Shown: positions 7,575 through 15,982 of the stretch, piece by piece
Layout: the number at the start of each line of letters is the position of its first letter
How positions within the stretch are numbered: position 1 is the stretch's first letter
Assembly (NCBI GenBank): GCA_003550645.1
Contig: PUKV01000169.1
Span: forward strand, 1-42,109
Direction: 5' to 3'
Length of the DNA: 42,109 nucleotides
Origin: Syntrophomonadaceae bacterium
GTDB taxonomy: Bacteria; Bacillota; Dethiobacteria; DTU022
The notes under the pieces: generated by a model
Told to the model about the DNA's origin: nothing
Databases searched by the model: none
What the model saw: only the letters and a program-made list of their open reading frames with translations
Program-made: the position numbers and the translations under genes

Positions 7575-8750
7575 TTATAGGGTTTGCAGGGTTTCACCGA
7601 AATCTGTCAGCTGTACCAGGCTGTCACTGCCGACTGTAAATGTATCTTCAATGCCTACGGTGCCTTCACCGGGAAAAATGAACTTTGGTTCCAGGGCAAA
7701 AACCATGCCCTTTTCAAGGGGAACATCATAGCCGGGAGCGATGATCGGCAGTTCGTCCAGTTCCAGGCCCACCCCGTGACCCACGAAATTGACCTTTTCC
7801 ACGTAGCCCATGAAATGGTTGGCCAAACCGGCTTCATTAGCCATCTCTGCAGCTTTTTCATAAAGTTCGCTGCACTTAACTCCCGGTTTACCATGTCTTG
7901 CCAGGGCTTTTTTTATCCGGACCGCCTGTCGGTGGGCTTCCTGGAGGTGCAGGGGCGGTTCCCCCAGGCAAAAGATCCTGGTTTGATCAACCATGTAACC
8001 CCTGAGGACGCTGACAAAATCGATCAAGATTGGCTCATTTTCCCTGATCACGTGCGCTCCGGCGCCCTGGGGAAAAGAAGGATTGAGACCGGAGCCCCCG
8101 GTAGGGCCGTCAAAAAAGGAGATGGTGGCGGCATTTTCACCGGTAAGAACGTGGCCATAATACAGCTCCTGGTTAAAACCTCGCATCCGCACTGCGCCCT
8201 GGTGCCCCAGGGTGCGGGCATGGAATTCAAGGTGCCCGGCCAGTTCTACTTCAGCCATTCCTGCTTTGATTATATCCCTGGCATGTAGAAAAACAGATTT
8301 ACTGATTCTGGCTGCTTCCTTCATCTGTCCAATTTCATATTCTGATTTGACTGCCCTGATCTTACGTATGCTGCTGGATATATCAACCAGGTGATTATTC
8401 TTGAATTTTTCCTGGTAGCGAAGATAAAGGTTTGCCGGCAGGACGTCAAGTTCAAGCCCGATAGGATAGCCGGGAGGGGTGTTTTTTTCGACCAGGTCGA
8501 TCAGGGGTTCCCAGCCGGGGAAAGGGATGATATTATCAATAGCGCTTTCCTGCTGGGCTCTGGCTACTGACTTTTTTATTAAGAGGGTCGGTTCACCTTC
8601 AACTGGAACAAAGAGGAGCCCATTCTGCCCGGTGCCGCTGAAATAAAAAAGATCTGCACGCTGGATTAATAAAGTTGCCTTGACTTTTTTTTCACGCATG
8701 GCTGCCTGCAGATTTTTGATCCGGTTATTTATTTCTTTAAGCGGTATCAT
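7575..8750 (-). CDS. M24 family metallopeptidase (Xaa-Pro aminopeptidase/dipeptidase-like)
   Basis: This 391-residue cytoplasmic peptidase would remove N-terminal residues before proline or split Xaa-Pro dipeptides. The N-terminal creatinase-like domain (about 1-130) is followed by the pita-bread catalytic domain. The dimetal ligands can be read: Asp in LIDFVSVLRGYMVDQTR (two Asp), His in NFVGHGVGLELDELP, Glu in FALEPKF and Glu in GTVGIEDTF. The ATG start follows AAGGAGGA. It is monocistronic on the minus strand and converges with the small lipoprotein unit. Substrate specificity within M24B cannot be decided from sequence. Confidence 0.9.
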   Translation of the reverse strand: MIPLKEINNRIKNLQAAMREKKVKATLLIQRADLFYFSGTGQNGLLFVPVEGEPTLLIKKSVARAQQESAIDNIIPFPGWEPLIDLVEKNTPPGYPIGLELDVLPANLYLRYQEKFKNNHLVDISSSIRKIRAVKSEYEIGQMKEAARISKSVFLHARDIIKAGMAEVELAGHLEFHARTLGHQGAVRMRGFNQELYYGHVLTGENAATISFFDGPTGGSGLNPSFPQGAGAHVIRENEPILIDFVSVLRGYMVDQTRIFCLGEPPLHLQEAHRQAVRIKKALARHGKPGVKCSELYEKAAEMANEAGLANHFMGYVEKVNFVGHGVGLELDELPIIAPGYDVPLEKGMVFALEPKFIFPGEGTVGIEDTFTVGSDSLVQLTDFGETLQTL

Positions 8751-9091
8751 GGTCTAACTGGTCCTCCTTAAATATGATTGATCATTGATAAGTGATCCAC
8801 TTGACGCTAAGCGGTTAGTAAAAGCTTAATAATAAATGAGTTTGCTTCATTTCCAGGCTGGTCGATTGGGCTGCCTTACAGGTAGGCTACAAGTAGGTTG
8901 GAATTAAAATGTGCCGGATCCGGTTGTTCGGGCAGGTTAACCCGTTGCAACTACTTAGATATAGCCTGCTGAGTCATAGGGTACAGTTACTCCAGCTTCC
9001 CTTCGACTGTAAAGCTATGCTTTAATGGACGTTTGATCCGTCCCCATACGGTCCCTTGTTAACATGAACAGCGGGATAGGTTAATAAAATA
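8751..9091. other. Intergenic stretch with no gene seen
   Basis: No open frame with a ribosome binding site is visible here. Around 9018-9050 there is a block resembling 6432-6466, sharing CCGTCCCCAT and the preceding TGCTTT; this may be the remnant of a dispersed repeat. Confidence 0.5.
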
Positions 9092-9148
9092 GGGACACTG
9101 TGCTTTAATCATAACATAAAAAACTGTTATGATTAAGCGCAGTGTCCC
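9092..9148. repeat. Long near-perfect inverted repeat (25/24 bases) downstream of fadA
   Basis: The arm at 9092-9116, beginning GGGACACTGTGC, pairs with the arm at 9125-9148, ending GCGCAGTGTCCC, through a 24-base stem with one wobble and one bulged T; the loop is eight bases. It lies 57 bases after the fadA stop, and on the minus strand the stem is followed by TATTTTATT, so it could terminate fadA. Its length and GGGAC ends also resemble REP-like or small palindromic mobile sequences. Confidence 0.7.
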
Positions 9149-9204
9149 AGCTTGAAGTGGTTATAAGTGATGAATTTCTGTTCTTTCTTCTATTTCACTG
9201 CCAG

Positions 9205-10383
9205 TTAAACCCGTTCGAACAGCCCGGCTGCGCCCATGCCACCACCGATACACATGGATACGACGCCGTAACGGGAATCGCGTCTTCCCATTTCATGGAG
9301 CAGGGTGGCGGTCAGTTTGGCCCCGGTGCAGCCCAGGGGGTGGCCGAGGGCGATAGCCCCGCCGTTGACATTGACAATATCTTCGTTGAGGCCCAGTTCA
9401 CGGATACAGTATAGGGCCTGGGAGGCGAAGGCTTCGTTTAATTCGAACAGGTCAATGTCTTCGATTTTCATCCCGGTTTGTTCCATCAATTTCGGGATAG
9501 CCACGGCCGGTCCGATCCCCATTATTTCAGGCGGACAACCGGCAACGCTGAAACCCCTAAAAATGGCAATGGGCTTTAATCCCAGGGCTTTGGCTTTGTC
9601 TGCTGACATAACCACGGCTGCGGCTGCTCCGTCGCTGGTTTGCGATGAGTTCCCGGCGGTGACGGTGCCGCTGGTATGGAAAGCCGGCCGCAGCTTGGAT
9701 AGGGTTTCCGGGGTAGTGTCCGGGCGGACTCCTTCGTCTACTTCAAAGGTCTTTTCTTTTTCTACGATCTTGTTGTCGGGTCCGACTTCCCGTTCTACGA
9801 TATTGAGCGGGACAATTTCGTCTTTAAAGCGTCCTTCATTGATGGCTGCTGCCGCTCTCTGGTGGCTTTTTGCCCCGAACTGGTCCTGGTCTTCCCGGGA
9901 AATGTTATACCGCTGGGCGACAAACTCGGCGGTAATGCCCATGGGGGTATAGGTTTCTATGTGTTCTTCGGCTAAGCGGGGGCTTGGTGCCAGTTTATTG
10001 CCGCCCATGGGGACCATACTCATGCTCTCTACGCCGCCTGCCACGATAACGTCGGCAAAGCCGCACATGATCCTTTCGGCAGCCATAGCGATTGACTGCA
10101 GGCCGGAGGAGCAGAAGCGGTTTACAGTTTGTCCCGGTACGGAGTCGGGTAACCCGGCCTGGAGGGCTACAATGCGGCCAATATTCATCCCCTGCTCCGC
10201 CTCCGGGAAGGAACAGCCCAGAATTACGTCTTCTATATCAGATTTTTCCAGGCCTTTGGCCCGGTTTATGGCTTCAGTTACAGCCGTGGTGCCCATATGT
10301 TCAGGCCTGGTATTGCGCAGAGTGCCGCGCGGCGCCCTGCCGATAGCCGTCCTGACAGTGGAAACGATGACAGCTTCTTTCAT
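9205..10383 (-). CDS. fadA: Acetyl-CoA C-acyltransferase (3-ketoacyl-CoA thiolase)
   Basis: This enzyme cleaves 3-ketoacyl-CoA with CoA to acetyl-CoA and a shortened acyl-CoA, the last step of beta-oxidation. At 392 residues it has the normal thiolase length. The nucleophile is the Cys in [14 protein letters not shown] at about 90; the catalytic His and second Cys are in [15 protein letters not shown] and [10 protein letters not shown] near the C-terminus. It follows fadN by 17 bases on the same strand, so the two form an operon equivalent to Bacillus subtilis fadNA. An acetoacetyl-CoA thiolase acting in synthesis is possible, but the context favours degradation. Confidence 0.95.
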   Translation of the reverse strand: MKEAVIVSTVRTAIGRAPRGTLRNTRPEHMGTTAVTEAINRAKGLEKSDIEDVILGCSFPEAEQGMNIGRIVALQAGLPDSVPGQTVNRFCSSGLQSIAMAAERIMCGFADVIVAGGVESMSMVPMGGNKLAPSPRLAEEHIETYTPMGITAEFVAQRYNISREDQDQFGAKSHQRAAAAINEGRFKDEIVPLNIVEREVGPDNKIVEKEKTFEVDEGVRPDTTPETLSKLRPAFHTSGTVTAGNSSQTSDGAAAAVVMSADKAKALGLKPIAIFRGFSVAGCPPEIMGIGPAVAIPKLMEQTGMKIEDIDLFELNEAFASQALYCIRELGLNEDIVNVNGGAIALGHPLGCTGAKLTATLLHEMGRRDSRYGVVSMCIGGGMGAAGLFERV

Positions 10384-10400
10384 CTTTACTTACCTCCTTT

Positions 10401-12809
10401 TTAATTCCGTAAAGGCTTGCCTGTGCTCAGGAAGTGGTTAATCCGTTCCTGGGTTTTTTCCTCGCCGAGGAGGCGCAGGAAGGCTTCTCTTTCGAGATCG
10501 AGCAGGTACTGCTCACTGACAAGCGAATTCGGTTTTATATTTCCTCCGCAGAGAACAAAGGCAATCTCATTGGCGATCTTTTGTTCATGCTCGGTAATGT
10601 AGCCGCCCCAGAGCATGTTCTGAACTCCAACCTTGAAAGTGGCCACTCCGTACTCCCCGAGCACCGTTATTTGTTTGCGTTCGGGAGGCTCGTAGCCTTC
10701 AATATGCATGGCCAGGGCGGTGTTCTTGGCATCATGGAGGAGGTGGTCCTGGTTAACTGTTATTTTGTCCGCCTGCCGCATGAAACCGAGTTCCCTGGCA
10801 TGGGCGGCGCTGGTGGCCACTGTAGCCATGGCGATCGCTTCAAAGGCTTTCTGGACATAAGGGAGGCGGTCAACCTTGATCCCTTCCTTTAACCCTTCAG
10901 TGAAGCGGATCAAGTATTCTTTGTTTCCGCCGCCGCCGGGGAGCAGTCCCATACCGACCTCTACCAGTCCCATATAGGTTTCTGCTGCTGCGTGCATGCG
11001 GTCGCCGTGCAGGGCTACTTCCAGGCCGCCGCCGAGGGTCATCTGGTGCGGCGCGGTGACTACGGGGATCGAGGCGTACTTCAAGGCCATCAGGCCATCC
11101 TGGAGCCTTTTGGCGGTCTGGTCAATCATGTCCCAGTCGCCGGACTGGGCCGCCATCAGCATCAGGGCAACATTGGCGCCGACACAGAAGTTGGTTTCCT
11201 GGTTACCGACCACCAAACCGACATAATTTTTCTCGGCTTCTTCCACGGCTTCGTGGATGAATTCCCAGAACTGCGGGGAAAGGGCCTGGCGCGGGCTGTG
11301 CTGTTCCAGGCAGCAGATCCCGTCGCCCAGGTCGACCAGGCTGCCGTCGTCATTGCCCTTGATCAGCTTGTTTTGCTTTTTCAGGGCGGGCAGGCTGATT
11401 ACCTCGGGGCTAATCGGTACCGGCTTGTAGTCCTTTGCTGCAAAGTCATAGAAGTAAAAGAACCCGTCTTCATCCTGCTTGTAGAAGCTTTCAAAGCCTT
11501 TAGCGAGCATTTCTTCCACGTTATCCGGGATGGTTTCGCCTTCATTTTTCATTCTTTCCACGCTATCTTTGACCCCGATGGTATCCCAGGTCTCAAAGGG
11601 GCCGAGCTTCCAGTTAAAGCCCCAGCGCATGGCCCGGTCGACATTAACGATGTCGTCGGCTATTTCGGGTATCAGCCTGGCGGTATAGATAAGGAGCTTT
11701 TTGGTCAGCTCCCAGGCAAATTTACCGGCCTGGTCATCTGATTCGACCAGCATTTTATAACCTTCTGTCAGTCCGGCCTGCTTGGTCTTGGAGAGGATGT
11801 CAAAGCGCGGTTTTTCCTTGGGCCTGTATTCAAACTTGTCATAGTCAAGGGCGTAAATTTCCGAGCCGCCCTCTCCCTTAACCTTCTTGTAGAAGCCCTG
11901 CTTACTCTTTTCGCCGAGCATCTTGTTGTCGACCATCTTTTGCAGCAGGTCGGGCACTTGAAAGATTTCTTTTTCTTCCGGATCATCCGATTTGTTGTAG
12001 ACCGTATTGGCAACATGGTAGAAGGTGTCGATGCCGACCATGTCGAGGGTCCGGAAAGAGGCGCTCTTGGGATGGCCCATCGGCGGGCCGGTGATGGTGT
12101 CGACTGCCTCGATGCTCATGTTTTCATCCTGCATCAGCTTGATCGTGTACATCATGGCGTAGGTGCCGATGCGGTTGGCAATGAAGTTTGGGGTATCTTT
12201 AGCGTAGACAACCCCTTTACCGAGAACTCGCTCGCAGAACCGGTGCATGTAATCAAGGACTTCTTTTGAAGTGCCTTCGCAGGGTATAATTTCCAGGAGT
12301 TTCATGTACCGGGGAGGGTTGAAAAAGTGGGTACCCAGGAAATGCTTGCGGAATTCCGGTGAGTTTTCTGTAACCATCTCGTTAATGGAGAGGCCGGAAG
12401 TATTTGAGGAGATGATTGTCCCTTCGGTCCAGTTATCCTCGACCTGCTTGAACATCCTTTTTTTGATGTCCATGTTTTCGACGATAACTTCGATCACCCA
12501 GTCTACGTCTTTAAGCTTGTCAATGTCGTCTTCAAAGTTGCCGGTCGAGATCCGGTCAATGTAGGATTTACGGTACAGGGGATTCAGTTTTTGTTTGAGC
12601 AGTTCGTTTTTTCCATTGTTAGCCAAACGGTTCCGGACCTCAGGGCTTTCAAGGGTCAGCCCCTTTTTTTCTTCTTCCGGGGTTAACTCACGGGGGACAA
12701 TGTCGAGCAGTAAAACCGGTATGCCCACATTGGCCAGGTGAGCGGCGATTGTGGCGCCCATCACTCCGGCGCCGAGAACAGCAGCCTTTTTAATCTCTTT
12801 CAAGGCCAT
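10401..12809 (-). CDS. fadN: 3-hydroxyacyl-CoA dehydrogenase/enoyl-CoA hydratase, FadN type
   Basis: This is an 802-residue bifunctional beta-oxidation enzyme (hydration of enoyl-CoA and NAD-dependent oxidation of 3-hydroxyacyl-CoA). The Rossmann motif GAGVMGATIAAHLANVG starts at about residue 13. The dehydrogenase C-terminal domains include NFIANRIGTYAM and GPPMGHPKSASFRTLDMVG. A crotonase-like domain follows at about 500-700 with NFCVGANVALM and QMTLGGGLEVALHGDR. The order, dehydrogenase first and hydratase last, is that of Bacillus FadN (789 residues) and the reverse of Escherichia coli FadB. An AAGGAGG site precedes the ATG. It lies between fadR and fadA in one operon. Confidence 0.95.
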   Translation of the reverse strand: MALKEIKKAAVLGAGVMGATIAAHLANVGIPVLLLDIVPRELTPEEEKKGLTLESPEVRNRLANNGKNELLKQKLNPLYRKSYIDRISTGNFEDDIDKLKDVDWVIEVIVENMDIKKRMFKQVEDNWTEGTIISSNTSGLSINEMVTENSPEFRKHFLGTHFFNPPRYMKLLEIIPCEGTSKEVLDYMHRFCERVLGKGVVYAKDTPNFIANRIGTYAMMYTIKLMQDENMSIEAVDTITGPPMGHPKSASFRTLDMVGIDTFYHVANTVYNKSDDPEEKEIFQVPDLLQKMVDNKMLGEKSKQGFYKKVKGEGGSEIYALDYDKFEYRPKEKPRFDILSKTKQAGLTEGYKMLVESDDQAGKFAWELTKKLLIYTARLIPEIADDIVNVDRAMRWGFNWKLGPFETWDTIGVKDSVERMKNEGETIPDNVEEMLAKGFESFYKQDEDGFFYFYDFAAKDYKPVPISPEVISLPALKKQNKLIKGNDDGSLVDLGDGICCLEQHSPRQALSPQFWEFIHEAVEEAEKNYVGLVVGNQETNFCVGANVALMLMAAQSGDWDMIDQTAKRLQDGLMALKYASIPVVTAPHQMTLGGGLEVALHGDRMHAAAETYMGLVEVGMGLLPGGGGNKEYLIRFTEGLKEGIKVDRLPYVQKAFEAIAMATVATSAAHARELGFMRQADKITVNQDHLLHDAKNTALAMHIEGYEPPERKQITVLGEYGVATFKVGVQNMLWGGYITEHEQKIANEIAFVLCGGNIKPNSLVSEQYLLDLEREAFLRLLGEEKTQERINHFLSTGKPLRN

Positions 12810-12864
12810 CTAAATACCTCCTTCATCATGTTTAATTAAAACCATGCGTTTCGAACCAAAAAGT

Positions 12865-12882
12865 TGATTGAAAAATCATTGC
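12865..12882 (-). promoter_or_regulatory. Possible second, weaker FadR operator before fadN
   Basis: The sequence TGATTGAAAAATCATTGC overlaps the last bases of fadR and matches the Bacillus FadR consensus TGAATGAnTAnTCATTCA at 12 of 16 fixed positions. It lies about 56 bases before the fadN start. The match is much weaker than the site at 13493 and may be chance. Confidence 0.3.
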
Positions 12883-13457
12883 AGCCCTCTTATAAGCAGG
12901 TCAAATACAGGTTCTTTGAGATCGGCAAGTTGATATGGTTTGCTCGACATGACCCAGCAGGTAACGACTTCGTCGATGGCGCCGAAGACCACCTTGCGGG
13001 CGGTCCTGGTGTTGAGTTCCTGCCTGTACAAAGCCTGCTTTTTGCCTTCTTCAATCACCTCCTCGATTAATTGGAAGTAGCTTAAAAGTGGTTTGGATAT
13101 ACCTTCATTGATTTTTTGATCAATCTGTCTCAGTTCAATCTGGGTTACCCTGGCCTGCTCCGGCCTGCTGCCGAGGGTCCTTAAATGGTAGTCGATGATT
13201 GTTTCCAGCTTTTCGTTGGCATTCCGGCAGCGGGAAAGCTCGGTTCTCAGTTCTTCAACAAAGCGGTTCATCAGGTTTTGAAATAGGGAAATCAAGATAT
13301 CTTCCTTGTTGCTAAAATAAATGTAGACAGTTCCGTCTGCTACGCCGGCTTCACCGGCGATATCAGAAACCCGGGTACGGTGGTAACCGGAGCGGGAAAA
13401 TGTTTTTATTGCCGCATCAAGAATGACCTGGTGTTTTTCGCCGCTTCGCCTGGCCAT
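12876..13457 (-). CDS. fadR: TetR-family fatty-acid degradation regulator, FadR (Bacillus type)
   Basis: This 193-residue repressor would release DNA when long-chain acyl-CoA binds. The TetR helix-turn-helix is at about 10-55 (SGYHRTRVSDIAGEAGVADG then TVYIYFSNKEDILISLFQNL), and the C-terminal domain carries TQIELRQ and FGAIDEVVTCWVM. These closely follow my recollection of Bacillus subtilis FadR (TQLELRQ, FGTIDETVTTWVM). It precedes fadN and fadA on the same strand and has a FadR-type operator over its own promoter, so it probably represses itself and the whole operon. Confidence 0.92.
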   Translation of the reverse strand: MARRSGEKHQVILDAAIKTFSRSGYHRTRVSDIAGEAGVADGTVYIYFSNKEDILISLFQNLMNRFVEELRTELSRCRNANEKLETIIDYHLRTLGSRPEQARVTQIELRQIDQKINEGISKPLLSYFQLIEEVIEEGKKQALYRQELNTRTARKVVFGAIDEVVTCWVMSSKPYQLADLKEPVFDLLIRGLQ

Positions 13458-13492
13458 AAAACCTCCGCGTAGAGCCCCGGGCTAAGGATTAA

Positions 13493-13510
13493 TGAATGAA
13501 GACTCATTCG
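13493..13510 (-). promoter_or_regulatory. FadR operator upstream of fadR
   Basis: TGAATGAAGACTCATTCG matches the Bacillus subtilis FadR consensus TGAATGAnTAnTCATTCA at 14 of 16 fixed positions. It begins 36 bases before the fadR start codon and covers the predicted transcription start, just downstream of the -10 at 13517-13522, a position suited to repression. Confidence 0.8.
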
Positions 13511-13516
13511 GTTTTT

Positions 13517-13545
13517 ATTGTACAATATTTTAAGATAATAATCAA
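13517..13545 (-). promoter_or_regulatory. Promoter of the fadR-fadN-fadA operon
   Basis: On the minus strand TTGATT (13540-13545) and TACAAT (13517-13522) are separated by 17 bases. The FadR-type operator begins immediately after the -10, so binding would block initiation. Confidence 0.75.
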
Positions 13546-13678
13546 GTTTTATCGCGATTATTTCATAATTATAAGGATCGATATATGCTTCACCAGATAA
13601 TCTGTTTATTCCGGGAACAGCACTTATAACATTTCCACCAGGGAGATGGTAATTGAGGGGAATATTTGGTTGTATTGG

Positions 13679-13710
13679 TTGTCACTAGTTTTTTTCTATG
13701 ATAATATAAT
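13679..13710 (+). promoter_or_regulatory. Possible upstream promoter for tig
   Basis: TTGTCA (13679-13684) is followed 17 bases later by TAATAT (13702-13707), with an overlapping perfect TATAAT at 13705-13710. It faces the trigger factor gene. A second, weaker candidate starts with TTGTTA near 13747. Confidence 0.5.
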
Positions 13711-13720
13711 AGTTGCTTTC

Positions 13721-13744
13721 AACGCCTGAATAGAAGGCGTTTTT
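13721..13744 (+). terminator. Terminator-like hairpin in the tig leader
   Basis: AACGCCT (13721-13727) pairs with AGGCGTT (13735-13741) around a 7-base loop, followed by a T-run. It lies just after the candidate promoter and about 100 bases before the trigger factor start. No plus-strand gene ends here, so it may act as an attenuator. Confidence 0.6.
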
Positions 13745-13843
13745 AATTGTTACAAGTCATGTCACATTGTTAAAATGTGTTAAGATAAATATCAATGCAT
13801 AATTATGTTTGGAGGAACTGGAAAGTAAGGAGAGGAGCAGAAT

Positions 13844-15295
13844 ATGTTAAAAAACCAGGAAAAAATAGAAGATAATAAGATTCAATTAGAAGTAGAGGTA
13901 GCCGCGCCGGATGTCGATACGGCCCTGGCCAATGCTTACCGCAAAGTAGTGAAAAAGGTAAACCTGCCCGGTTTCCGCAAGGGTAAGGTTCCGCGCAAGG
14001 TCCTGGAGTCGCATTTTGGGCCGGAAATCCTGCATGAAGATGCCCTGGAAGAACTGGTACCACCGGCCTACGAACAGGCCCTTGAAGAAGCCGGAATCGA
14101 TCCCATTAACCAGCCTGAATTTGAACTGGTCCAGGTAGAAGAGGGCAAACCGCTTTTGTTTAATGCCGTGGTCGAGGTCCTGCCCGAGGTTGAACTGGGT
14201 GAAGATGAGGGCCTTGAAGTTGAGCAGGAGGAGGTAGAGGTTGATGATTTGCAGGTAGATCACCATCTCTACATGCTGCGGGAGCAGAATGCCCGCCTGG
14301 TGCCCCGGGAAGAAGAGCCGGCCAAAGATGGTGACCTTGTAACTATAGATTTTAAAGGTTTTGTCGACGGGGAACCCTTTGAAGGCGGTGAAGCGGAGGA
14401 CTATTCGTTAGAGCTGGGCTCACATTCCTTTGTGCCCGGTTTCGAAGAACAGCTGGTTGGAGTAAAGCCCGGTGAAGAAAAAGAAGTCGTCGTTAAATTC
14501 CCCGAAGATTACCGTAATGAAGATCTGGCCGGGAAAGAAGCCACCTTCCAGGTTAAGATGAAGCAGATTAAAGAAAAACAGCTTCCTGATCTTGATGACG
14601 ATTTTGTAAAAGAGGTCAGTGAATTCGAAACCCTTGATGAAATGAAAACCGATTTAAAGGAAAAAATGCTTAAGAATGCTGAAGAACAGTCGAAAACAAA
14701 ACTTGAGGAGTCCCTGATCGAAAAGATTACCGATGCTTCGGAGGTTAAGTTGCCGGAAGTCCTGGTTGAGCGCCAGATTGACCGGATGATGAGCGACATG
14801 GAAAACTACCTCCGCCAGCAGGGTTTGGGGCTGGATCAGTTCCTTGAACTTTCCGGCAAGACCAGGGAAGAACTCCGCGAACAGAATCGCCCGGAGGCGG
14901 AAAAACGGACCAAGGCCAACCTGGTGCTGGATGCTATCGCCAAAAAAGAAGGATTTACGGTTGATGATAGCGAACTGGATAATAAGATAGCTGAAATAGC
15001 TGAAGCCTACAACGATCAACCGGAACGGATCAAGGATATTATTGATAAGCAGGGCCGACTGCCTTCTATCCGTGAAGAAATACGCATCCGTAAAGCGATT
15101 GATTTGCTTGTGGAAAAGGCCAGCATAACCATGGTTAAGCCTGAGCATAAAAAGGCCGGAACGGTTGAAGAAGAACAGAAAGAAGGGCAAAAGGAAGAGC
15201 AAAAAGAAGAAACCGGCCCCAATAAAGCAGACAACGAAGCCGTTAAAGATGAAACAACCGAAGGGGAAAAGAATATAGAGAACGAAGATCGCTAA
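13844..15295 (+). CDS. tig: Trigger factor, ribosome-associated chaperone
   Basis: Trigger factor binds the ribosome exit tunnel and protects new chains, with peptidyl-prolyl isomerase activity. The N-terminal domain has the ribosome-binding signature PGFRKGKVPRKVLESHFG at about 45-62. The FKBP-like domain follows at about 160-245 (DLVTIDFKGFVDGEPFEGGE, FVPGFEEQLVG). The helical C-terminal arm continues to about 430. The last 50 residues are a highly charged, low-complexity Glu/Lys/Gln tail (EEEQKEGQKEEQKEE), longer than in most homologues; total length is 483. The start follows AAGGAGAGGAG. It heads the conserved tig-clpP-clpX-lon-ysxC cluster. Confidence 0.97.
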   Translation: MLKNQEKIEDNKIQLEVEVAAPDVDTALANAYRKVVKKVNLPGFRKGKVPRKVLESHFGPEILHEDALEELVPPAYEQALEEAGIDPINQPEFELVQVEEGKPLLFNAVVEVLPEVELGEDEGLEVEQEEVEVDDLQVDHHLYMLREQNARLVPREEEPAKDGDLVTIDFKGFVDGEPFEGGEAEDYSLELGSHSFVPGFEEQLVGVKPGEEKEVVVKFPEDYRNEDLAGKEATFQVKMKQIKEKQLPDLDDDFVKEVSEFETLDEMKTDLKEKMLKNAEEQSKTKLEESLIEKITDASEVKLPEVLVERQIDRMMSDMENYLRQQGLGLDQFLELSGKTREELREQNRPEAEKRTKANLVLDAIAKKEGFTVDDSELDNKIAEIAEAYNDQPERIKDIIDKQGRLPSIREEIRIRKAIDLLVEKASITMVKPEHKKAGTVEEEQKEGQKEEQKEETGPNKADNEAVKDETTEGEKNIENEDR

Positions 15296-15353
15296 AAATA
15301 TGTTACTATATATAAGTAGAACTAAATAAAGAAAGAACAGGAGGACTTTGCTA

Positions 15354-15941
15354 ATGAGTGTACTGGTGCCGATGGTTGTTGAGCAGACCAGCCGCGGGGA
15401 ACGAGCTTATGACATTTACTCGCGCCTGCTCAAGGACCGGATAATTTTTTTAGGCAGCGCTATAGATGATAATGTGGCCAACCTGGTTGTAGCCCAGATG
15501 TTGTTCCTTGAATCCGAAGATCCCAAAAAAGATATCAGCCTCTACATCAACTCTCCCGGCGGTTCGGTTTATGCCGGAATGGCTATATATGATACAATGC
15601 TGTACGTAAAGCCGAATATCTCAACTATTTGCGTGGGCCTGGCGGCCAGCTTTGGAGCGGTGCTGCTGGCGGCGGGAGAAAAAGGGAAGCGGTTTGCTCT
15701 TCCCCATTCCAGGATCATGCTGCACCAGCCCGCCGGCGGGGCCCAGGGTCAGGCTGTCGATATAGATATCCATGCCCGGGAAATTCTCAAGGTAAGAGAG
15801 ACCTTAAACGAGATCCTCTCTCATCATACCGGGCAGCCGGTGGATACGATCGCCAAAGATACCGATCGTGACTTTTTCATGTCGGCCGAGGATTCCCAGA
15901 CTTACGGGATCATCGACGATATACTAACAAACAGGACGTAA
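15354..15941 (+). CDS. clpP: ATP-dependent Clp protease proteolytic subunit
   Basis: This is the serine protease barrel that degrades substrates unfolded by ClpX. The ATG at 15354, 9 bases after AGGAGG, gives 195 residues; an in-frame TTG at 15348 is too near the ribosome binding site. The nucleophile is Ser99 in [11 protein letters not shown], His124 is in IMLHQPAGG, and the Asp lies near [10 protein letters not shown]. The active-site motif usually reads AASMGA, so the Phe after Ser is a small variation. NSPGGSV forms the oxyanion region. clpX follows after about 40 bases. Confidence 0.96.
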   Translation: MSVLVPMVVEQTSRGERAYDIYSRLLKDRIIFLGSAIDDNVANLVVAQMLFLESEDPKKDISLYINSPGGSVYAGMAIYDTMLYVKPNISTICVGLAASFGAVLLAAGEKGKRFALPHSRIMLHQPAGGAQGQAVDIDIHAREILKVRETLNEILSHHTGQPVDTIAKDTDRDFFMSAEDSQTYGIIDDILTNRT

Positions 15942-15982
15942 AGCAAGTTGACTCTAAAATGGAGATGAGGTGATTTCTCCAA

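Noticed and set aside
10992-11741. 249-codon plus-strand frame opposite fadN
   Set aside because: It is antisense to the conserved core of fadN and has no family features; a shadow of codon bias.
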